DNA of 64,000 nucleotides from Clostridiales bacterium. Its GTDB lineage: Bacteria; Bacillota; Clostridia; Christensenellales; Aristaeellaceae. The DNA is taken from the NCBI GenBank assembly GCA_012517815.1, contig JAAYUF010000147.1, positions 25,860-89,859 of the forward strand, written 5' to 3'. The notes under the pieces were generated by a model. The model was given only the letters and a program-made list of their open reading frames with translations. It had not been told where the DNA came from and made no database searches. Made by a program: the position numbers and the translations under genes. Of the stretch, positions 38,491-47,567 are shown in pieces. Each line of letters begins with the position of its first letter. The first letter of the stretch is position 1.

Positions 38491-38763
38491 TCAGATCCGG
38501 TGCATGGCGGCGAAAAGCTCCATGCGCTGGATGTTGACCGTCACGCCGATCTGCCTGCCCACTTCCGAAAGGGTGCCCGCGATCTGCTGGAAGGTCCGGG
38601 GGGCCTCCTGCAAATCCACGATCATCAGCATGGTAAAGCAGCCGTCCAGAATCGTCTGGGAAATCTCCAATATATTAATGTTCTGCTCGTACAGGGACGT
38701 GCTGACCTTCGCGATGATCCCGACCTTGTCCTGCCCCGTAACAGATACCAGCGCTTTTTGCAT
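38491..38763 (-). CDS. ACT domain protein (UPF0237)
   Basis: Stand-alone ACT domain (90 aa), likely a small-molecule sensing partner of UPF0210; family name UPF0237. [20 protein letters not shown] is the signature start. ATG at 38763 with GGAGG 7 bases upstream; a longer start at 38823 would run through the promoter. Confidence 0.93.
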   Translation of the reverse strand: MQKALVSVTGQDKVGIIAKVSTSLYEQNINILEISQTILDGCFTMLMIVDLQEAPRTFQQIAGTLSEVGRQIGVTVNIQRMELFAAMHRI

Positions 38764-38794
38764 GTGCTTTCCTCCCGCAATGAAATCGATTGTT

Positions 38795-38823
38795 ACGATA
38801 CCGCACTCAGGCGGGCTTGTCAA
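38795..38823 (-). promoter_or_regulatory. promoter of ACT-UPF0210 operon
   Basis: Minus strand TTGACA (38818-38823), 17-base spacer, TATCGT (38795-38800). Confidence 0.75.
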
Positions 38824-38830
38824 CGCCGGC

Positions 38831-38858
38831 TTGCTTTTTTTTGGTTTTCGTGTATCAT
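38831..38858 (+). promoter_or_regulatory. promoter of the pyridoxamine kinase gene
   Basis: TTGCTT (38831-38836), 16-base spacer, TATCAT (38853-38858); divergent from the ACT promoter. Confidence 0.6.
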
Positions 38859-38886
38859 GGGATCAATTCGAAACGGAGGCTTTTCC

Positions 38887-39732
38887 ATGCAGAAACGTGC
38901 GCTCGCCATTCATGATATTTCCTGCGTGGGCCGCTGCTCGCTGACCGTCGCGCTGCCCATCCTTTCGGCCGCAGGCGTAAACGCCTCGGTGGTGCCTACG
39001 GCCCTGCTCAGTACCCACACGGGGGAGTTTACCGGCTACACCCATCTGGACCTGAGCGATCAGCTGCTGCCCATCGCCAGGCACCTGTCCACGCTGGGGC
39101 TGCACTTCGACGCCTTGTACAGCGGCTATCTGGCCTCCCCGGCGCAAGTCGGGCTGGTGCTTACCATGATCGACCTGCTGTGCGACGCGCAGACCCATGT
39201 GTTCGTCGACCCCGCCTTTGCCGATCACGGCAGGCTGTACTCGCTGATGGATGCGGACATGCCGGCCCGTATGCGCGCGCTGTGCGCCCGCGCCCGCACG
39301 ATCGTGCCCAACCTCACGGAAGCCTGCTTCCTGCTGGAGGAGCCATACCGGTCGCAGGGCTATGACGAGGCGTACGTCCGCGGCCTTGCCGTGCGCCTGT
39401 CCGGGCTGGGGCCCAAGTGCGTGGTCATCACCGATATCTCGCTTTCGGACGCGGAAACGGGCATCGCGGTCTACCATCGGGAGAGCGACACGTTTCGCCT
39501 TCTGTTCCGGCCCCGCTTTCCGGGCGTATTCCATGGCACGGGCGATGTGTTCGCCAGCTTCCTGCTTTCGGCGATTTTAGGCGGCAAACCGCTGATGGCG
39601 GCCGCCGACCTTGCGCTCAGCTGCACGCACCGGAGTATCCGCCTCACGCTGGAAGGCGGCGAGCCGCTGCGCTTCGGGGTGCAGTTCGAGCGTGTGCTCC
39701 CGGACCTGATGCAGGCGCTGCGCCAGCCCTGA
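38887..39732 (+). CDS. pyridoxal/pyridoxamine kinase (PdxK/ThiD fold)
   Basis: Ribokinase-fold vitamin B6 kinase (281 aa) that phosphorylates pyridoxal or pyridoxamine for PLP salvage. N-terminus QKRALAIHDISCVGRCSLTVALP, a substrate loop after GVNASVVPTALLSTHT, VFVDPAFADHG, and the catalytic motif FHGTGDVFASF with the base Asp. Similar proteins are often annotated pyridoxamine kinase. ATG at 38887 with GGAGG 7 bases upstream. Single gene. Confidence 0.88.
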   Translation: MQKRALAIHDISCVGRCSLTVALPILSAAGVNASVVPTALLSTHTGEFTGYTHLDLSDQLLPIARHLSTLGLHFDALYSGYLASPAQVGLVLTMIDLLCDAQTHVFVDPAFADHGRLYSLMDADMPARMRALCARARTIVPNLTEACFLLEEPYRSQGYDEAYVRGLAVRLSGLGPKCVVITDISLSDAETGIAVYHRESDTFRLLFRPRFPGVFHGTGDVFASFLLSAILGGKPLMAAADLALSCTHRSIRLTLEGGEPLRFGVQFERVLPDLMQALRQP

Positions 39733-39758
39733 TTCTGCTTCCCGCATAACCATGGAAA

Positions 39759-39803
39759 GAGGCCAAGCGCAAACCCGCGGCAGGGCGGGATGTGTTTGGC
39801 CTC
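39759..39803. terminator. terminator between convergent genes
   Basis: Outer stem GAGGCCAA / TTGGCCTC with further imperfect pairing inside, between the kinase (plus) and symporter (minus) genes. Confidence 0.55.
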
Positions 39804-39855
39804 CTGTTGGTCCGGTCTACGATCAATGTGCGGTCAGGCGAGCATTGTTTCCGCG

Positions 39856-41361
39856 TTACTGCGCCGTTCCAAACACGGCGTCCAGGTGTTCCTTGGAATA
39901 ACCGGTTTTCTTGGTGAGCAGGCTGACCACGGGCACGATTACCAGACTGCTGAGCATGGCGGCGGCGCCGCTGATGGGCGCGAGCGCCATGTTGCCGGAA
40001 ACGAGCGGCGGGATCAGCGAGATCAGCGCCCCGCAGAGGACGCCCGTAAAGGCGCCGGCCTTCGTTACGCCGCGCCAGAGCAGGCCGTAGAGGAACGGAG
40101 CCAGGAACGCGCCCGCGATGGTGCCCCACGACAGCGACATCAGCGAGATGATCGGCGTGTTCTGCATCAGGAAGTTGACCGCCAGCGAGAACAGCACGAA
40201 CGCCACGCACAGGCTGCGCATGGTCCACAGGCTGGTCTTGGGCTTCATCTTCGGCGCGAACGACCCGATGAGGTCCAGCGTGAGCACGGAGGAGGAACTG
40301 AGCACCAGCGCCGTCAGCGTGGAGATGCTGGCCGAAAGCAGCAGCACCACAAACAGGCCCAGCATGATTTCCGGAATTTTCACTACCACGGAGTCGGTGA
40401 GGATCGTTGGCATGATCAGGTCTTTGGACATGGTACCGGCATTAAGCTGCGCGGCCATATCCGGCGAGATCGCGTTGATGACCACGCGGCCGAAGCTGCC
40501 GGCAAAGTAAGCCCCGCCCGCCAGAATCAGGGCGAACACGGTGGAAATCACCGTGGCGCGCTTTACGCTGCTCTCGTCCCGGATGGCGAAGAACTTGTGA
40601 ATCATCTGCGGCATGCCCAGCACGCCCAGCGAGGTGAGGATCACATTGCTGAACAGCCAAACTTCCTTGCCCTTTGGCGGCCAGAGGGTGTTCATCTCCG
40701 CGCCGCCGATCTCCGGGGTGCCCAGCATGGCCAGCCCGGCGCTGACGCCGCCCGCGGCGTTGACGATATACACCACCACCGCGACGATGCCGACCAGCAT
40801 AATGGAGCCCTGAATGAAATCCGTGATGGCGGTGGCCTTGTAGCCGCCGGCAAACAGGTAGATTGATGCCAGCAGCGCGATGCCAACCACCGCCCAGGTG
40901 TAGTCAAAATGGAACGCCATGGAGAACATGGTGCCCAGGCCCTTGTACACGCTTGCGCTGTAGGGCAGCAGGAATACGAAGATAATCAGGCTGGCGATGA
41001 TTTTCAGCAGTTTGCTGTTATACCGTTTTTCAAAGAAGCTTGGCAGCGTGCCCACCTGCAACCGTTCGCCGATCCTTCGCGTCGGCTTGGCCAGCAGCGA
41101 CCACGCCAGCAGGCTGCCGATCAACGCGTTGCCGATGCCGCACCAGATGGCCGACAAGCCGACGCTCCAGCCTGTGGAACCGGCATAGCCCACGATGATC
41201 ACGGCGGAAAAATAACTGGCCCCGTAACTGAATGCGCTCATCCACGGGCCAATGCTTCTGCCGCCCAGCAGAAATCCGTTTAGCGTCAGGTTTTTCTTGG
41301 CGGTGAAGACGATCACCACGACCATCATGACTACATACGCTACCAATACAACAACCTTCAT
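39856..41361 (-). CDS. sodium:solute symporter family transporter
   Basis: Polytopic membrane protein (501 aa, about 13 helices) of the SSS family, using a sodium gradient to import a solute. Features: an N-terminal helix after MKVVVLVAYVVM, GGRSIGPWMSAFSYGASYFS (first sodium-site helix), IYLFAGGYKATAITDFIQG, and LLSASISTLTALVLSSSS. Resembles proline/pantothenate-type permeases; substrate unknown. Start at 41361 (MKVVV) is favoured because AAGGCGGGG precedes it; an ATG six codons earlier lacks a ribosome site. Single gene. Confidence 0.88.
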   Translation of the reverse strand: MKVVVLVAYVVMMVVVIVFTAKKNLTLNGFLLGGRSIGPWMSAFSYGASYFSAVIIVGYAGSTGWSVGLSAIWCGIGNALIGSLLAWSLLAKPTRRIGERLQVGTLPSFFEKRYNSKLLKIIASLIIFVFLLPYSASVYKGLGTMFSMAFHFDYTWAVVGIALLASIYLFAGGYKATAITDFIQGSIMLVGIVAVVVYIVNAAGGVSAGLAMLGTPEIGGAEMNTLWPPKGKEVWLFSNVILTSLGVLGMPQMIHKFFAIRDESSVKRATVISTVFALILAGGAYFAGSFGRVVINAISPDMAAQLNAGTMSKDLIMPTILTDSVVVKIPEIMLGLFVVLLLSASISTLTALVLSSSSVLTLDLIGSFAPKMKPKTSLWTMRSLCVAFVLFSLAVNFLMQNTPIISLMSLSWGTIAGAFLAPFLYGLLWRGVTKAGAFTGVLCGALISLIPPLVSGNMALAPISGAAAMLSSLVIVPVVSLLTKKTGYSKEHLDAVFGTAQ

Positions 41362-41414
41362 GAGTACCCCGCCTTCCATACTACATCGTCTTTTTCAAGA
41401 CACTACTGAAAACC

Positions 41415-41442
41415 ATTATACCGAAAGGATTGCAAATTGCAA
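41415..41442 (-). promoter_or_regulatory. promoter of the symporter gene
   Basis: Minus strand TTGCAA (41437-41442), 16-base spacer, perfect TATAAT (41415-41420). Confidence 0.65.
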
Positions 41443-41546
41443 GGGTGAAATGGAATCCATACAATCCAAGAACAAAGCGGGTCCTCTTCTTTCCCCCGCG
41501 CGCCGGCAGCTGCTTGTGACTTGAAGGCGTATCGATAAAAAATCGC

Positions 41547-41576
41547 TTGCAATGCACCGCCTGACCATGGTATAAT
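41547..41576 (+). promoter_or_regulatory. promoter of rplS
   Basis: TTGCAA (41547-41552), 18-base spacer, perfect TATAAT (41571-41576). Confidence 0.75.
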
Positions 41577-41583
41577 TCACTTT

Positions 41584-41656
41584 GTGACAAACGGACGGTC
41601 CTCTGCTCTGGCATATGGCCTGTGTGCACGAACGTCTATGAGGGAAGGAGGCACAT
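41584..41656 (+). ncRNA. candidate L19 leader RNA
   Basis: The 5' leader of rplS holds GGACG (41593-41597) that can pair with CGTCT (41633-41637), and CCTC (41600-41603) that can pair with GAGG (41640-41643) just before the ribosome site. The stretch ending AACGTCTATGAGGGAAGGAGG resembles the autoregulatory L19 leader described in Bacillota. Identified from memory of the motif. Confidence 0.5.
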
Positions 41657-41659
41657 GAA

Positions 41660-42010
41660 ATGAGTGAAATCATTCGTTCCATCGAAAAAGCTCAGCTTCG
41701 TACCGATCTGCCCGAATTCGGCATCGGCGACACCGTCCGCGTGTGGGTGAAGGTCGTCGAGGGCGACCGCGAACGCCTTCAGGCGTTTGAGGGCACTGTG
41801 ATGGCCAAGCGCAACGGCAGCATCCGCGCAACGTTCACGGTTCGCCGCGTCAGCTATGGCATCGGCGTGGAGCGCACGTTCCCGCTGCATTCGCGTCGCG
41901 TGGACCGTATCGAGCTGGTCCGCCGCGGCAAGGTGCGCAGGGCTAAGCTGTACTATCTGCGCAACCTGCAGGGCAAAGCCGCGAAGATCAAGGAAGCCAA
42001 CCGCGTATAA
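41660..42010 (+). CDS. rplS: 50S ribosomal protein L19
   Basis: Ribosomal large-subunit protein (116 aa) at the 30S-50S interface. Family segments: [53 protein letters not shown] and [26 protein letters not shown] 8 bases before the ATG. It stands alone with its own promoter and terminator instead of following rimM-trmD, its common partners. Confidence 0.98.
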   Translation: MSEIIRSIEKAQLRTDLPEFGIGDTVRVWVKVVEGDRERLQAFEGTVMAKRNGSIRATFTVRRVSYGIGVERTFPLHSRRVDRIELVRRGKVRRAKLYYLRNLQGKAAKIKEANRV

Positions 42011-42047
42011 CGCGCAGGCGAAGCGTTTGGTTTTCAACGCCGCTCAA

Positions 42048-42079
42048 GTCCGTGTTTCCTTCGGGAAGCGCGGGCTTTT
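42048..42079 (+). terminator. terminator of rplS
   Basis: Stem GTCCGTGTTTCC / GGAAGCGCGGGC (three G-U pairs), UUCG tetraloop, then TTTTCGTTTT. Confidence 0.85.
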
Positions 42080-42555
42080 CGTTTTGCAGCCTTTCGGGGC
42101 GCATAGGCGGGCCGAGGATGGCCCGGCCAATGCGGTACCGGAAAAAACACATTGTAATGCAAAGGATGATATGCAAACGCCGGCTTTCAGCGCTTCGTGG
42201 AATCGATGGTGCGCAAGTTACGCTACCCCATTTTACCGTGGCGCTCTTTGACGCGCGATGCTTGGCAACCGCAGCCGTTCGCGTTTGCCGCGCTGCCGGC
42301 TTTTAAGAGGTTTGTCTGATTTTGATACGGTTGAATGACAGGAAGCAACGCCTCCGACGCCCTGCGGTTCCCGTCCTTGGACGTACCCATGCAACCTGAT
42401 GCCGCCGCTCGCCTCCCGGCCCTTCAGCCTGTTCGTTTGAGGCTGTTGCCGCTGATGGCGGCATGCCGGAGCTTTTCCCAAACCTCACGAAGGGTTACCA
42501 CCGCGAGTCCGTCCCGGGGATAGTCCCGGGCCCTGCTCCATCGCGGGCAAACGCC
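42080..42555. other. non-coding stretch between rplS and hydA
   Basis: About 475 bases, convergent flanks. Short open frames on both strands lack ribosome sites; no RNA gene or clear repeat recognised. Confidence 0.4.
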
Positions 42556-42581
42556 GGGGCCCGGCGTTTTCGCCGGGCCCC
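42556..42581 (-). terminator. terminator of the hydrogenase operon
   Basis: Perfect 11-bp GC stem GGGGCCCGGCG / CGCCGGGCCCC with a 4-nt loop, 7 bases after the hydA stop. Confidence 0.7.
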
Positions 42582-42587
42582 CATCGT

Positions 42588-44336
42588 TTACTTGCTGTAC
42601 TTCGGCCGCGCCGTGTAGGTGGTGTGGAGGAGCTTATGCGCCTTGTGGCTGTTGGGCTTCTCCAGGAAATCCGCGTAGATCTTCTTGATCATCGGGTTTT
42701 CGTGGCTCTTGCGGATCGCCTTGCCCTGATCCTCGTTGTACAGAGCCTTGGCGCGCTCCTTGCGGATGTCGACCGTCGCGCGGGTGTTCGCGTCCACGAT
42801 CGGTTGACCGCCGCCGTTGACGCAGCCGCCCGGGCAACCCATGATCTCAATGAACGCGTACTTCTTCTCGCCGCTCTTGACGGATTCCAAAAGTTTGCTG
42901 GCCATGGCGGTGCTGCTGGCGACGGCCACGCTCACATCCAGATCGCCGACCTTCACGGTGGCTTCCTTGATGCCTTCCACGCCGCGCACGGCGGCAAAGT
43001 TCACATCCTTGAGCTCCTCCCCCGTGATCACTTCGTAAGCGGTGCGCAGCGCCGCCTCCATTACGCCGCCGGTCGCGCCGAAGATGACGCTCGCGCCGGA
43101 GCTTTCGCCCAGCAGATCGTCAAACTCGCCGTCGGGCAGCTTGCCAAAGTCGATGTTGGCTTCCTTGATCATCCGCGCCAGCTCGCGGGTGGTAATCACC
43201 ACGTCCACATCCGGGAAGCCGCCGTTGGAGAGTTCGGGGCGCTTGGCCTCGAACTTTTTGGCGGTGCAGGGCATCACGGATACCACGATGATATTCTTGG
43301 GGTCGATGTCCGCGCGCTCGGCGTAATAGCTCTTGACCATCGCGCCTTCCATCTCGTGGGGGCTCTTGCAGGTGGAAAGGTTGGGGATGAACTCGGGGTA
43401 GTAGTGCTCGCAGTACTTGATCCAGCCGGGAGAGCAGCTGGTGATCATCGGCAGCACGCCGTTGTTCGTGATGCGGTCCACCAGCTCGGTCGCTTCCTCC
43501 ATGATGGTCAGGTCTGCCGCGAAGTCGGTGTCAAACACCTTGTCAAAGCCCAGGCGGCGCAGCGCGGAAACCATCTTGCCGGTCACGCTGGTGCCCATGG
43601 GCAGGCCGAACTCTTCGCCCAGCGCGGCGCGCACGGCGGGGGCCGGCTGCACGACCACGTGCTTCTCGGGATCGCTCAGGTACTTCCACACGGTATCGGT
43701 ATCGTCCTTCTCGTGTAGGGCGCCCACGGGACACACGGTGATACACTGGCCGCAGTTGACGCAGGCCATCTCGGACAGGTGCAGCTGCCACGGGGAGGCG
43801 ATGGCGGTCTTGAACCCGCGCATCACGGGGCCGATGACGCCCACCTTCTGCACCTTATCACAGGCCGCCACGCAGCGGCGGCAGATGACGCACTTGTTGT
43901 TGTCGCGCACGATGGAGGGCGAAACGTCGTCCACATCGTAATGGTTGACGGAGCCGGCGTACGCGTCGCCGTTTTCCACGCCTAGGTCGAGGCAGAGCTT
44001 TTGCAGCTCGCAACTCTGGCTGCGCACGCAGGTGAGGCATTTCTTGTCGTGGTTGCTCAGGATCAACTCCAGCACGGTTTTACGAGCCTCGCGCAGTTCC
44101 GGGGTGCTGGTTTTCACCACCATATCCTTGGAAACGGGCAGCACGCAGGCCGCCTGAAACGCGCGCGCGCCGGTGTCGACCACGCACATGCGGCAGCTGC
44201 CGGACTGGTTGATATCCTTTAAATAGCACAGCGTGGGGATTTTCACGCCGGCCTGACGCGACGCTTCCAGCACGGTGGTTCCGGCAGGAACCTCCACATG
44301 CACGCCGTCGATGGTAAGGGGAATCATCTGTTCCAT
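42588..44336 (-). CDS. hydA: [FeFe]-hydrogenase catalytic subunit HydA (trimeric, group A3)
   Basis: Catalytic subunit (582 aa) of the electron-bifurcating, NAD- and ferredoxin-dependent hydrogenase. Order: N-terminal 2Fe-2S domain (C37, C48, C51, C64), His-Cys 4Fe-4S site (HDKKCLTC, 96-103, plus C109), two 4Fe-4S ferredoxin clusters (about 149-160 and 192-202), the H-cluster domain with L1 TSCSPGW (299-305), L2 MPCTAKK (355-361) and L3 EIMGCPGGCVNGGGQ (497-511), and a C-terminal small-subunit region. All H-cluster cysteines are present, so it should be active once matured; HydE/F/G are not in this window. Last gene of the operon, 15 bases after hydB. Confidence 0.96.
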   Translation of the reverse strand: MEQMIPLTIDGVHVEVPAGTTVLEASRQAGVKIPTLCYLKDINQSGSCRMCVVDTGARAFQAACVLPVSKDMVVKTSTPELREARKTVLELILSNHDKKCLTCVRSQSCELQKLCLDLGVENGDAYAGSVNHYDVDDVSPSIVRDNNKCVICRRCVAACDKVQKVGVIGPVMRGFKTAIASPWQLHLSEMACVNCGQCITVCPVGALHEKDDTDTVWKYLSDPEKHVVVQPAPAVRAALGEEFGLPMGTSVTGKMVSALRRLGFDKVFDTDFAADLTIMEEATELVDRITNNGVLPMITSCSPGWIKYCEHYYPEFIPNLSTCKSPHEMEGAMVKSYYAERADIDPKNIIVVSVMPCTAKKFEAKRPELSNGGFPDVDVVITTRELARMIKEANIDFGKLPDGEFDDLLGESSGASVIFGATGGVMEAALRTAYEVITGEELKDVNFAAVRGVEGIKEATVKVGDLDVSVAVASSTAMASKLLESVKSGEKKYAFIEIMGCPGGCVNGGGQPIVDANTRATVDIRKERAKALYNEDQGKAIRKSHENPMIKKIYADFLEKPNSHKAHKLLHTTYTARPKYSK

Positions 44337-44351
44337 GGTTGTTCCTCCTCG

Positions 44352-46145
44352 TTATCTCTTCTCGATCGCGCCAAAACGGCACTTCTCGACGCAGCTGCCG
44401 CACTTGATGCACTTCGCGGCGTCGATCACATGGCGCTCCTTGACTGTGCCGGTGATGGCCGTCACGGGGCAAACCTTGACGCAGGCGGTGCAGCCGCGGC
44501 ACTTGTCGGTAATGTAGTAGTTGAGCAGCGCCTGGCAATGGTGCGCGGGGCAGCGCTTTTCGTTGATGTGCGCCTCGTACTCGTTGCGGAAATACTTGAT
44601 GGTGGAAAGCACGGGGTTGGGCGCGGACTGGCCCAGGCCGCAAAGCGCGGTGGCCTTGATGTTCTTGGCGAGCCTTTCAAGCTTCTCGATATCGCCCTGA
44701 ACGCCCTGGCCCTTCACAATGCGCTCGAGAATCTCCAGCATGCGCCGCGTGCCGATGCGGCAGGGCGTGCACTTGCCGCAGCTTTCGTCCACCGTAAAGT
44801 CGAGGAAGAAACGCGCGATGTCCACCATGCAGTTGTCTTCGTCCATGACGATCATACCGCCGGAGCCCATCATGGAGCCGATCTGCGTGAGGGTATCGTA
44901 CTCGATCGGGATATCCAGGTTTTCCGTGGAGATGCAGCCGCCGGAGGGGCCGCCGGTCTGCACGGCCTTGAAGCGCTTGCCGTTGGGGATGCCGCCGCCG
45001 ATGTCGAAAATGATCTCGCGCAGCGTCGTGCCCATGGGGATTTCCACCAGGCCGGTGTTGTTGATCTTGCCGCCCAGCGCGAACACCTTTGTGCCGGAGG
45101 ATTTCTCCGTGCCGATGGACTTGAACCAGGCCGCGCCGTTGAGGATGATCTGGGGCACGTTGGCCAGCGTTTCCACGTTGTTGATGTTGGTGGGCGCCGC
45201 AAACAGACCCTTGATGGCCGGGAACGGCGGCTTGGGCCGCGGCTCGCCGCGCTGACCCTCGATGGAGGCCATCAGCGCCGTTTCCTCGCCGCAGACGAAT
45301 GCGCCGGCGCCAAGGCGTACAAACACGTCGAAATTGAAGCCGGAGTTCAGGATGTTTTTGCCCAGCAGGCCGTATTCGCGCGCCTGCTCGATGGCGATCT
45401 CCAGCCGCTTGACCGCGATGGGATACTCCGCGCGCACGTAAACGTAGCCTTCCGTAGCGCCGATGGCGTAACCGGCGATCACCATGGCTTCCAGCACCGC
45501 GTGCGGGTCGCCTTCCAGCACCGAACGGTCCATGAACGCGCCGGGGTCGCCCTCGTCGGCGTTGCAAACCATGTACTTCTGATCGGCCTTCGAAGCCGCC
45601 GCGAACTTCCATTTGAGCCCCGTGGGGAAACCGGCGCCGCCGCGGCCGCGCAGGCCGCTGTCCAGCACGGTCTGGATCACGTCTTCGGGCTTCATCTCGG
45701 TCAGCACCGTGGTGAGGGCCTTGTAGCCGTCAAAGGCGATGTACTCGTCGATGTTTTCAGGATCGATCACGCCGCAGTTGCGCAGCGCGATCCGCTTTTG
45801 CTTTTTGTAAAACTCGATGTTCTCCAGCGACATATGCCGCTCGTCCTCGTGGCCCTTGTCCTTGTAGACCAGGTGCTGCACGGTGCGGCCCTTGAGCAGG
45901 TGCTCGCTGACGATTTCGTCCACATCCTCCACGCGTACGCGGGAGTAGAACGTGCCTTCCGGATAGATGATGACCACCGGGCCGGCCGCGCAAAGGCCGA
46001 AACAACCGGTGCGGACGATCTTAACTTCCTTTTCCAGGCCGTTTTTGGCGATCTGCCGCTCAAAGCGCTCGAGGATCTCGCCGGAACCCGACGATGAGCA
46101 ACCGGTGCCGCCGCAGACCAGCACTTGCGCGCGATAAAAATCCAT
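44352..46145 (-). CDS. hydB: NADH-binding hydrogenase subunit HydB (NuoF-like)
   Basis: FMN- and NAD-binding subunit (597 aa) where bifurcation is thought to occur. N-terminal thioredoxin-like 2Fe-2S domain (CGGTGCSSSG ... CFGLCAAGP), NuoF core with the FMN/NADH motif GLRGRGGAGFPTGLKW and GAGAFVCGEETALMASIEG, the N3-type cluster ESCGKCTPCRIGT, and two C-terminal 4Fe-4S ferredoxin motifs (CRGCTACVKVCP, CIKCGSCVEKC). Layout matches HydB/HndC, not respiratory NuoF, which lacks the extra domains. Confidence 0.95.
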   Translation of the reverse strand: MDFYRAQVLVCGGTGCSSSGSGEILERFERQIAKNGLEKEVKIVRTGCFGLCAAGPVVIIYPEGTFYSRVRVEDVDEIVSEHLLKGRTVQHLVYKDKGHEDERHMSLENIEFYKKQKRIALRNCGVIDPENIDEYIAFDGYKALTTVLTEMKPEDVIQTVLDSGLRGRGGAGFPTGLKWKFAAASKADQKYMVCNADEGDPGAFMDRSVLEGDPHAVLEAMVIAGYAIGATEGYVYVRAEYPIAVKRLEIAIEQAREYGLLGKNILNSGFNFDVFVRLGAGAFVCGEETALMASIEGQRGEPRPKPPFPAIKGLFAAPTNINNVETLANVPQIILNGAAWFKSIGTEKSSGTKVFALGGKINNTGLVEIPMGTTLREIIFDIGGGIPNGKRFKAVQTGGPSGGCISTENLDIPIEYDTLTQIGSMMGSGGMIVMDEDNCMVDIARFFLDFTVDESCGKCTPCRIGTRRMLEILERIVKGQGVQGDIEKLERLAKNIKATALCGLGQSAPNPVLSTIKYFRNEYEAHINEKRCPAHHCQALLNYYITDKCRGCTACVKVCPVTAITGTVKERHVIDAAKCIKCGSCVEKCRFGAIEKR

Positions 46146-46169
46146 GGTACTTCCTCCTTAGGTCAAGCG

Positions 46170-46544
46170 TTATTTCTTCTCGGCGGCGCCGATGGTATAT
46201 TCCATCACTGGGTTGCCGTTGACAATGTGCTCGGTGACGATGCGCGGCACCATATCGGGGTTGAGGTTAACGTAGGTGACTTTCTCCTTGCCGGGAACGA
46301 TCACGTCCACCATGGGCTCCAGGCGGCACATGCCGATGCAGCCGGTCTGGGAAACGGTCACGTTTTGCAGGTTGCGCTTGCGGATTTCATCCATAAACGT
46401 CAGCATCACGGGACGGGCGCCGGCGGCGATGCCGCAGGTCGCCATGCCCACCACCACGCGGATGTCGTTGTCCGCGTCCTTGCGGTAGGAAACGCGCTCC
46501 AGGGTCTTTTGCCGGATGGCTTCCAATTCAGCGATTGATTTCAT
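46170..46544 (-). CDS. thioredoxin-like 2Fe-2S ferredoxin (HndB-like)
   Basis: Small redox subunit (124 aa) with four cysteines for one 2Fe-2S cluster: C38 in MATCGIAAGA and CIGMC further on (VSQTGCIGMCRLEPM). It resembles HndB of tetrameric hydrogenases and may carry electrons within or next to the HydABC complex. 24 bases before hydB. Confidence 0.88.
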   Translation of the reverse strand: MKSIAELEAIRQKTLERVSYRKDADNDIRVVVGMATCGIAAGARPVMLTFMDEIRKRNLQNVTVSQTGCIGMCRLEPMVDVIVPGKEKVTYVNLNPDMVPRIVTEHIVNGNPVMEYTIGAAEKK

Positions 46545-46546
46545 GA

Positions 46547-47095
46547 TTAGGACACCTCCAAAATGGGTTTGAATTCTTCCTCAATGGCCTGTCGCATCCA
46601 GTCCGTAACATCGGGCGTGTTCATGGGCACCTCGCCCAGCGCTTCCCGCACGGCGCGGGTGTCGAAGCTCGCTTCCCTTCCGGGCCGGCTTGCCTCGAAT
46701 AAAAAGTCGGGCTTATCGGGGTTCATCACCACCAGGGTGAGCAGCGTATCGCACATGCGGCCCATTGGGGGGCAGTCGATATGGCGAAGGTTAAACGTCG
46801 CGGTCAGAACCGTGCCCCGGCCCGGCGCGCTGCGGATGACGACCATGCCGCCGGTGCGCTCGGCATTCTCCTTGAGTAGCGGGATGCCCAACCCAACCTT
46901 GCGCGTCGTTCGTGTGGTGGTGAAGGGATCGGTGACTTTCGCCGCGAACTCGGGCGTCATTCCGCAGCCGTCGTCCCGCACGGTCAGCGTCAGCCAGTCG
47001 TCCGCGTCCCGCGCCAGCGTGATGGTGATCAGCCCGGCTTGCGCCTTTACGCTGTTTTGGGCGATATCCAGAACATGCATGGACAGGTCTCGCAT
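46547..47095 (-). CDS. HATPase-domain protein without a kinase H-box
   Basis: Protein of 182 aa with a GHKL ATPase fold (first ~105 residues): N-box HVLDIAQNSVKA, DDGCGM, and a GLGIPLL lid, but no dimerisation/phosphoacceptor domain. The C-terminal ~75 residues are unassigned. Such genes often sit inside clostridial hydrogenase operons, and a signalling or anti-sigma-like role is possible. One base separates it from the NuoE-like gene and two from the 2Fe-2S gene. Confidence 0.85.
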   Translation of the reverse strand: MRDLSMHVLDIAQNSVKAQAGLITITLARDADDWLTLTVRDDGCGMTPEFAAKVTDPFTTTRTTRKVGLGIPLLKENAERTGGMVVIRSAPGRGTVLTATFNLRHIDCPPMGRMCDTLLTLVVMNPDKPDFLFEASRPGREASFDTRAVREALGEVPMNTPDVTDWMRQAIEEEFKPILEVS

Positions 47096-47096
47096 A

Positions 47097-47567
47097 TCAG
47101 GCCTTGAACTTCTCCAGGATTCCCGGAATCTCGTCCTCGGTCAGCCGACCGAACACTTCGTCGTTGATCATCATCACGGGAGCCAGGCCGCAGGCGCCCA
47201 GGCAGCGCGTCGCCTGAATGGTAAACAACCCGTCCGCCGTCGTGGCGCCCACGTCCACGCCCAACTCCTTCTGCACGCGATCCAGCACCTTCTGGGCCCC
47301 GCGCACATAGCAGGCGGTTCCCATGCAAACGCCGACCACATAACGGCCTTTGGGCTGGAGGGAGAACTGGGAATAAAAAGTAGCCACGCCGTACACATCG
47401 CTGAGCGTGGTGCCCAGCGCGTCCGCGATGTACTCCTGCACATCCATGGGCACGCATCCGAAGATGCCCTGTGCGGCTTGCAGAACCGGCATCAACGCAC
47501 CCTTTTGATCCTTGTGTTCGTCGATGGCTTTTTGCAGCTCCGCGAACTTTTCCTTCTGTTCCGCCAT
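47097..47567 (-). CDS. hydC: hydrogenase subunit HydC (NuoE-like)
   Basis: 2Fe-2S subunit (156 aa) of the trimeric hydrogenase. NuoE features: ALMPVLQAAQGIFGCVP, VYGVATFYSQFSLQP, and cluster cysteines in CMGTACYVRGA and CLGACGLAP. ATG at 47567 (MAEQKEKF) is used; GGAGG is 12 bases upstream, a little far, so expression may be modest or a nearby start used. First gene of the hydrogenase operon. Confidence 0.92.
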   Translation of the reverse strand: MAEQKEKFAELQKAIDEHKDQKGALMPVLQAAQGIFGCVPMDVQEYIADALGTTLSDVYGVATFYSQFSLQPKGRYVVGVCMGTACYVRGAQKVLDRVQKELGVDVGATTADGLFTIQATRCLGACGLAPVMMINDEVFGRLTEDEIPGILEKFKA

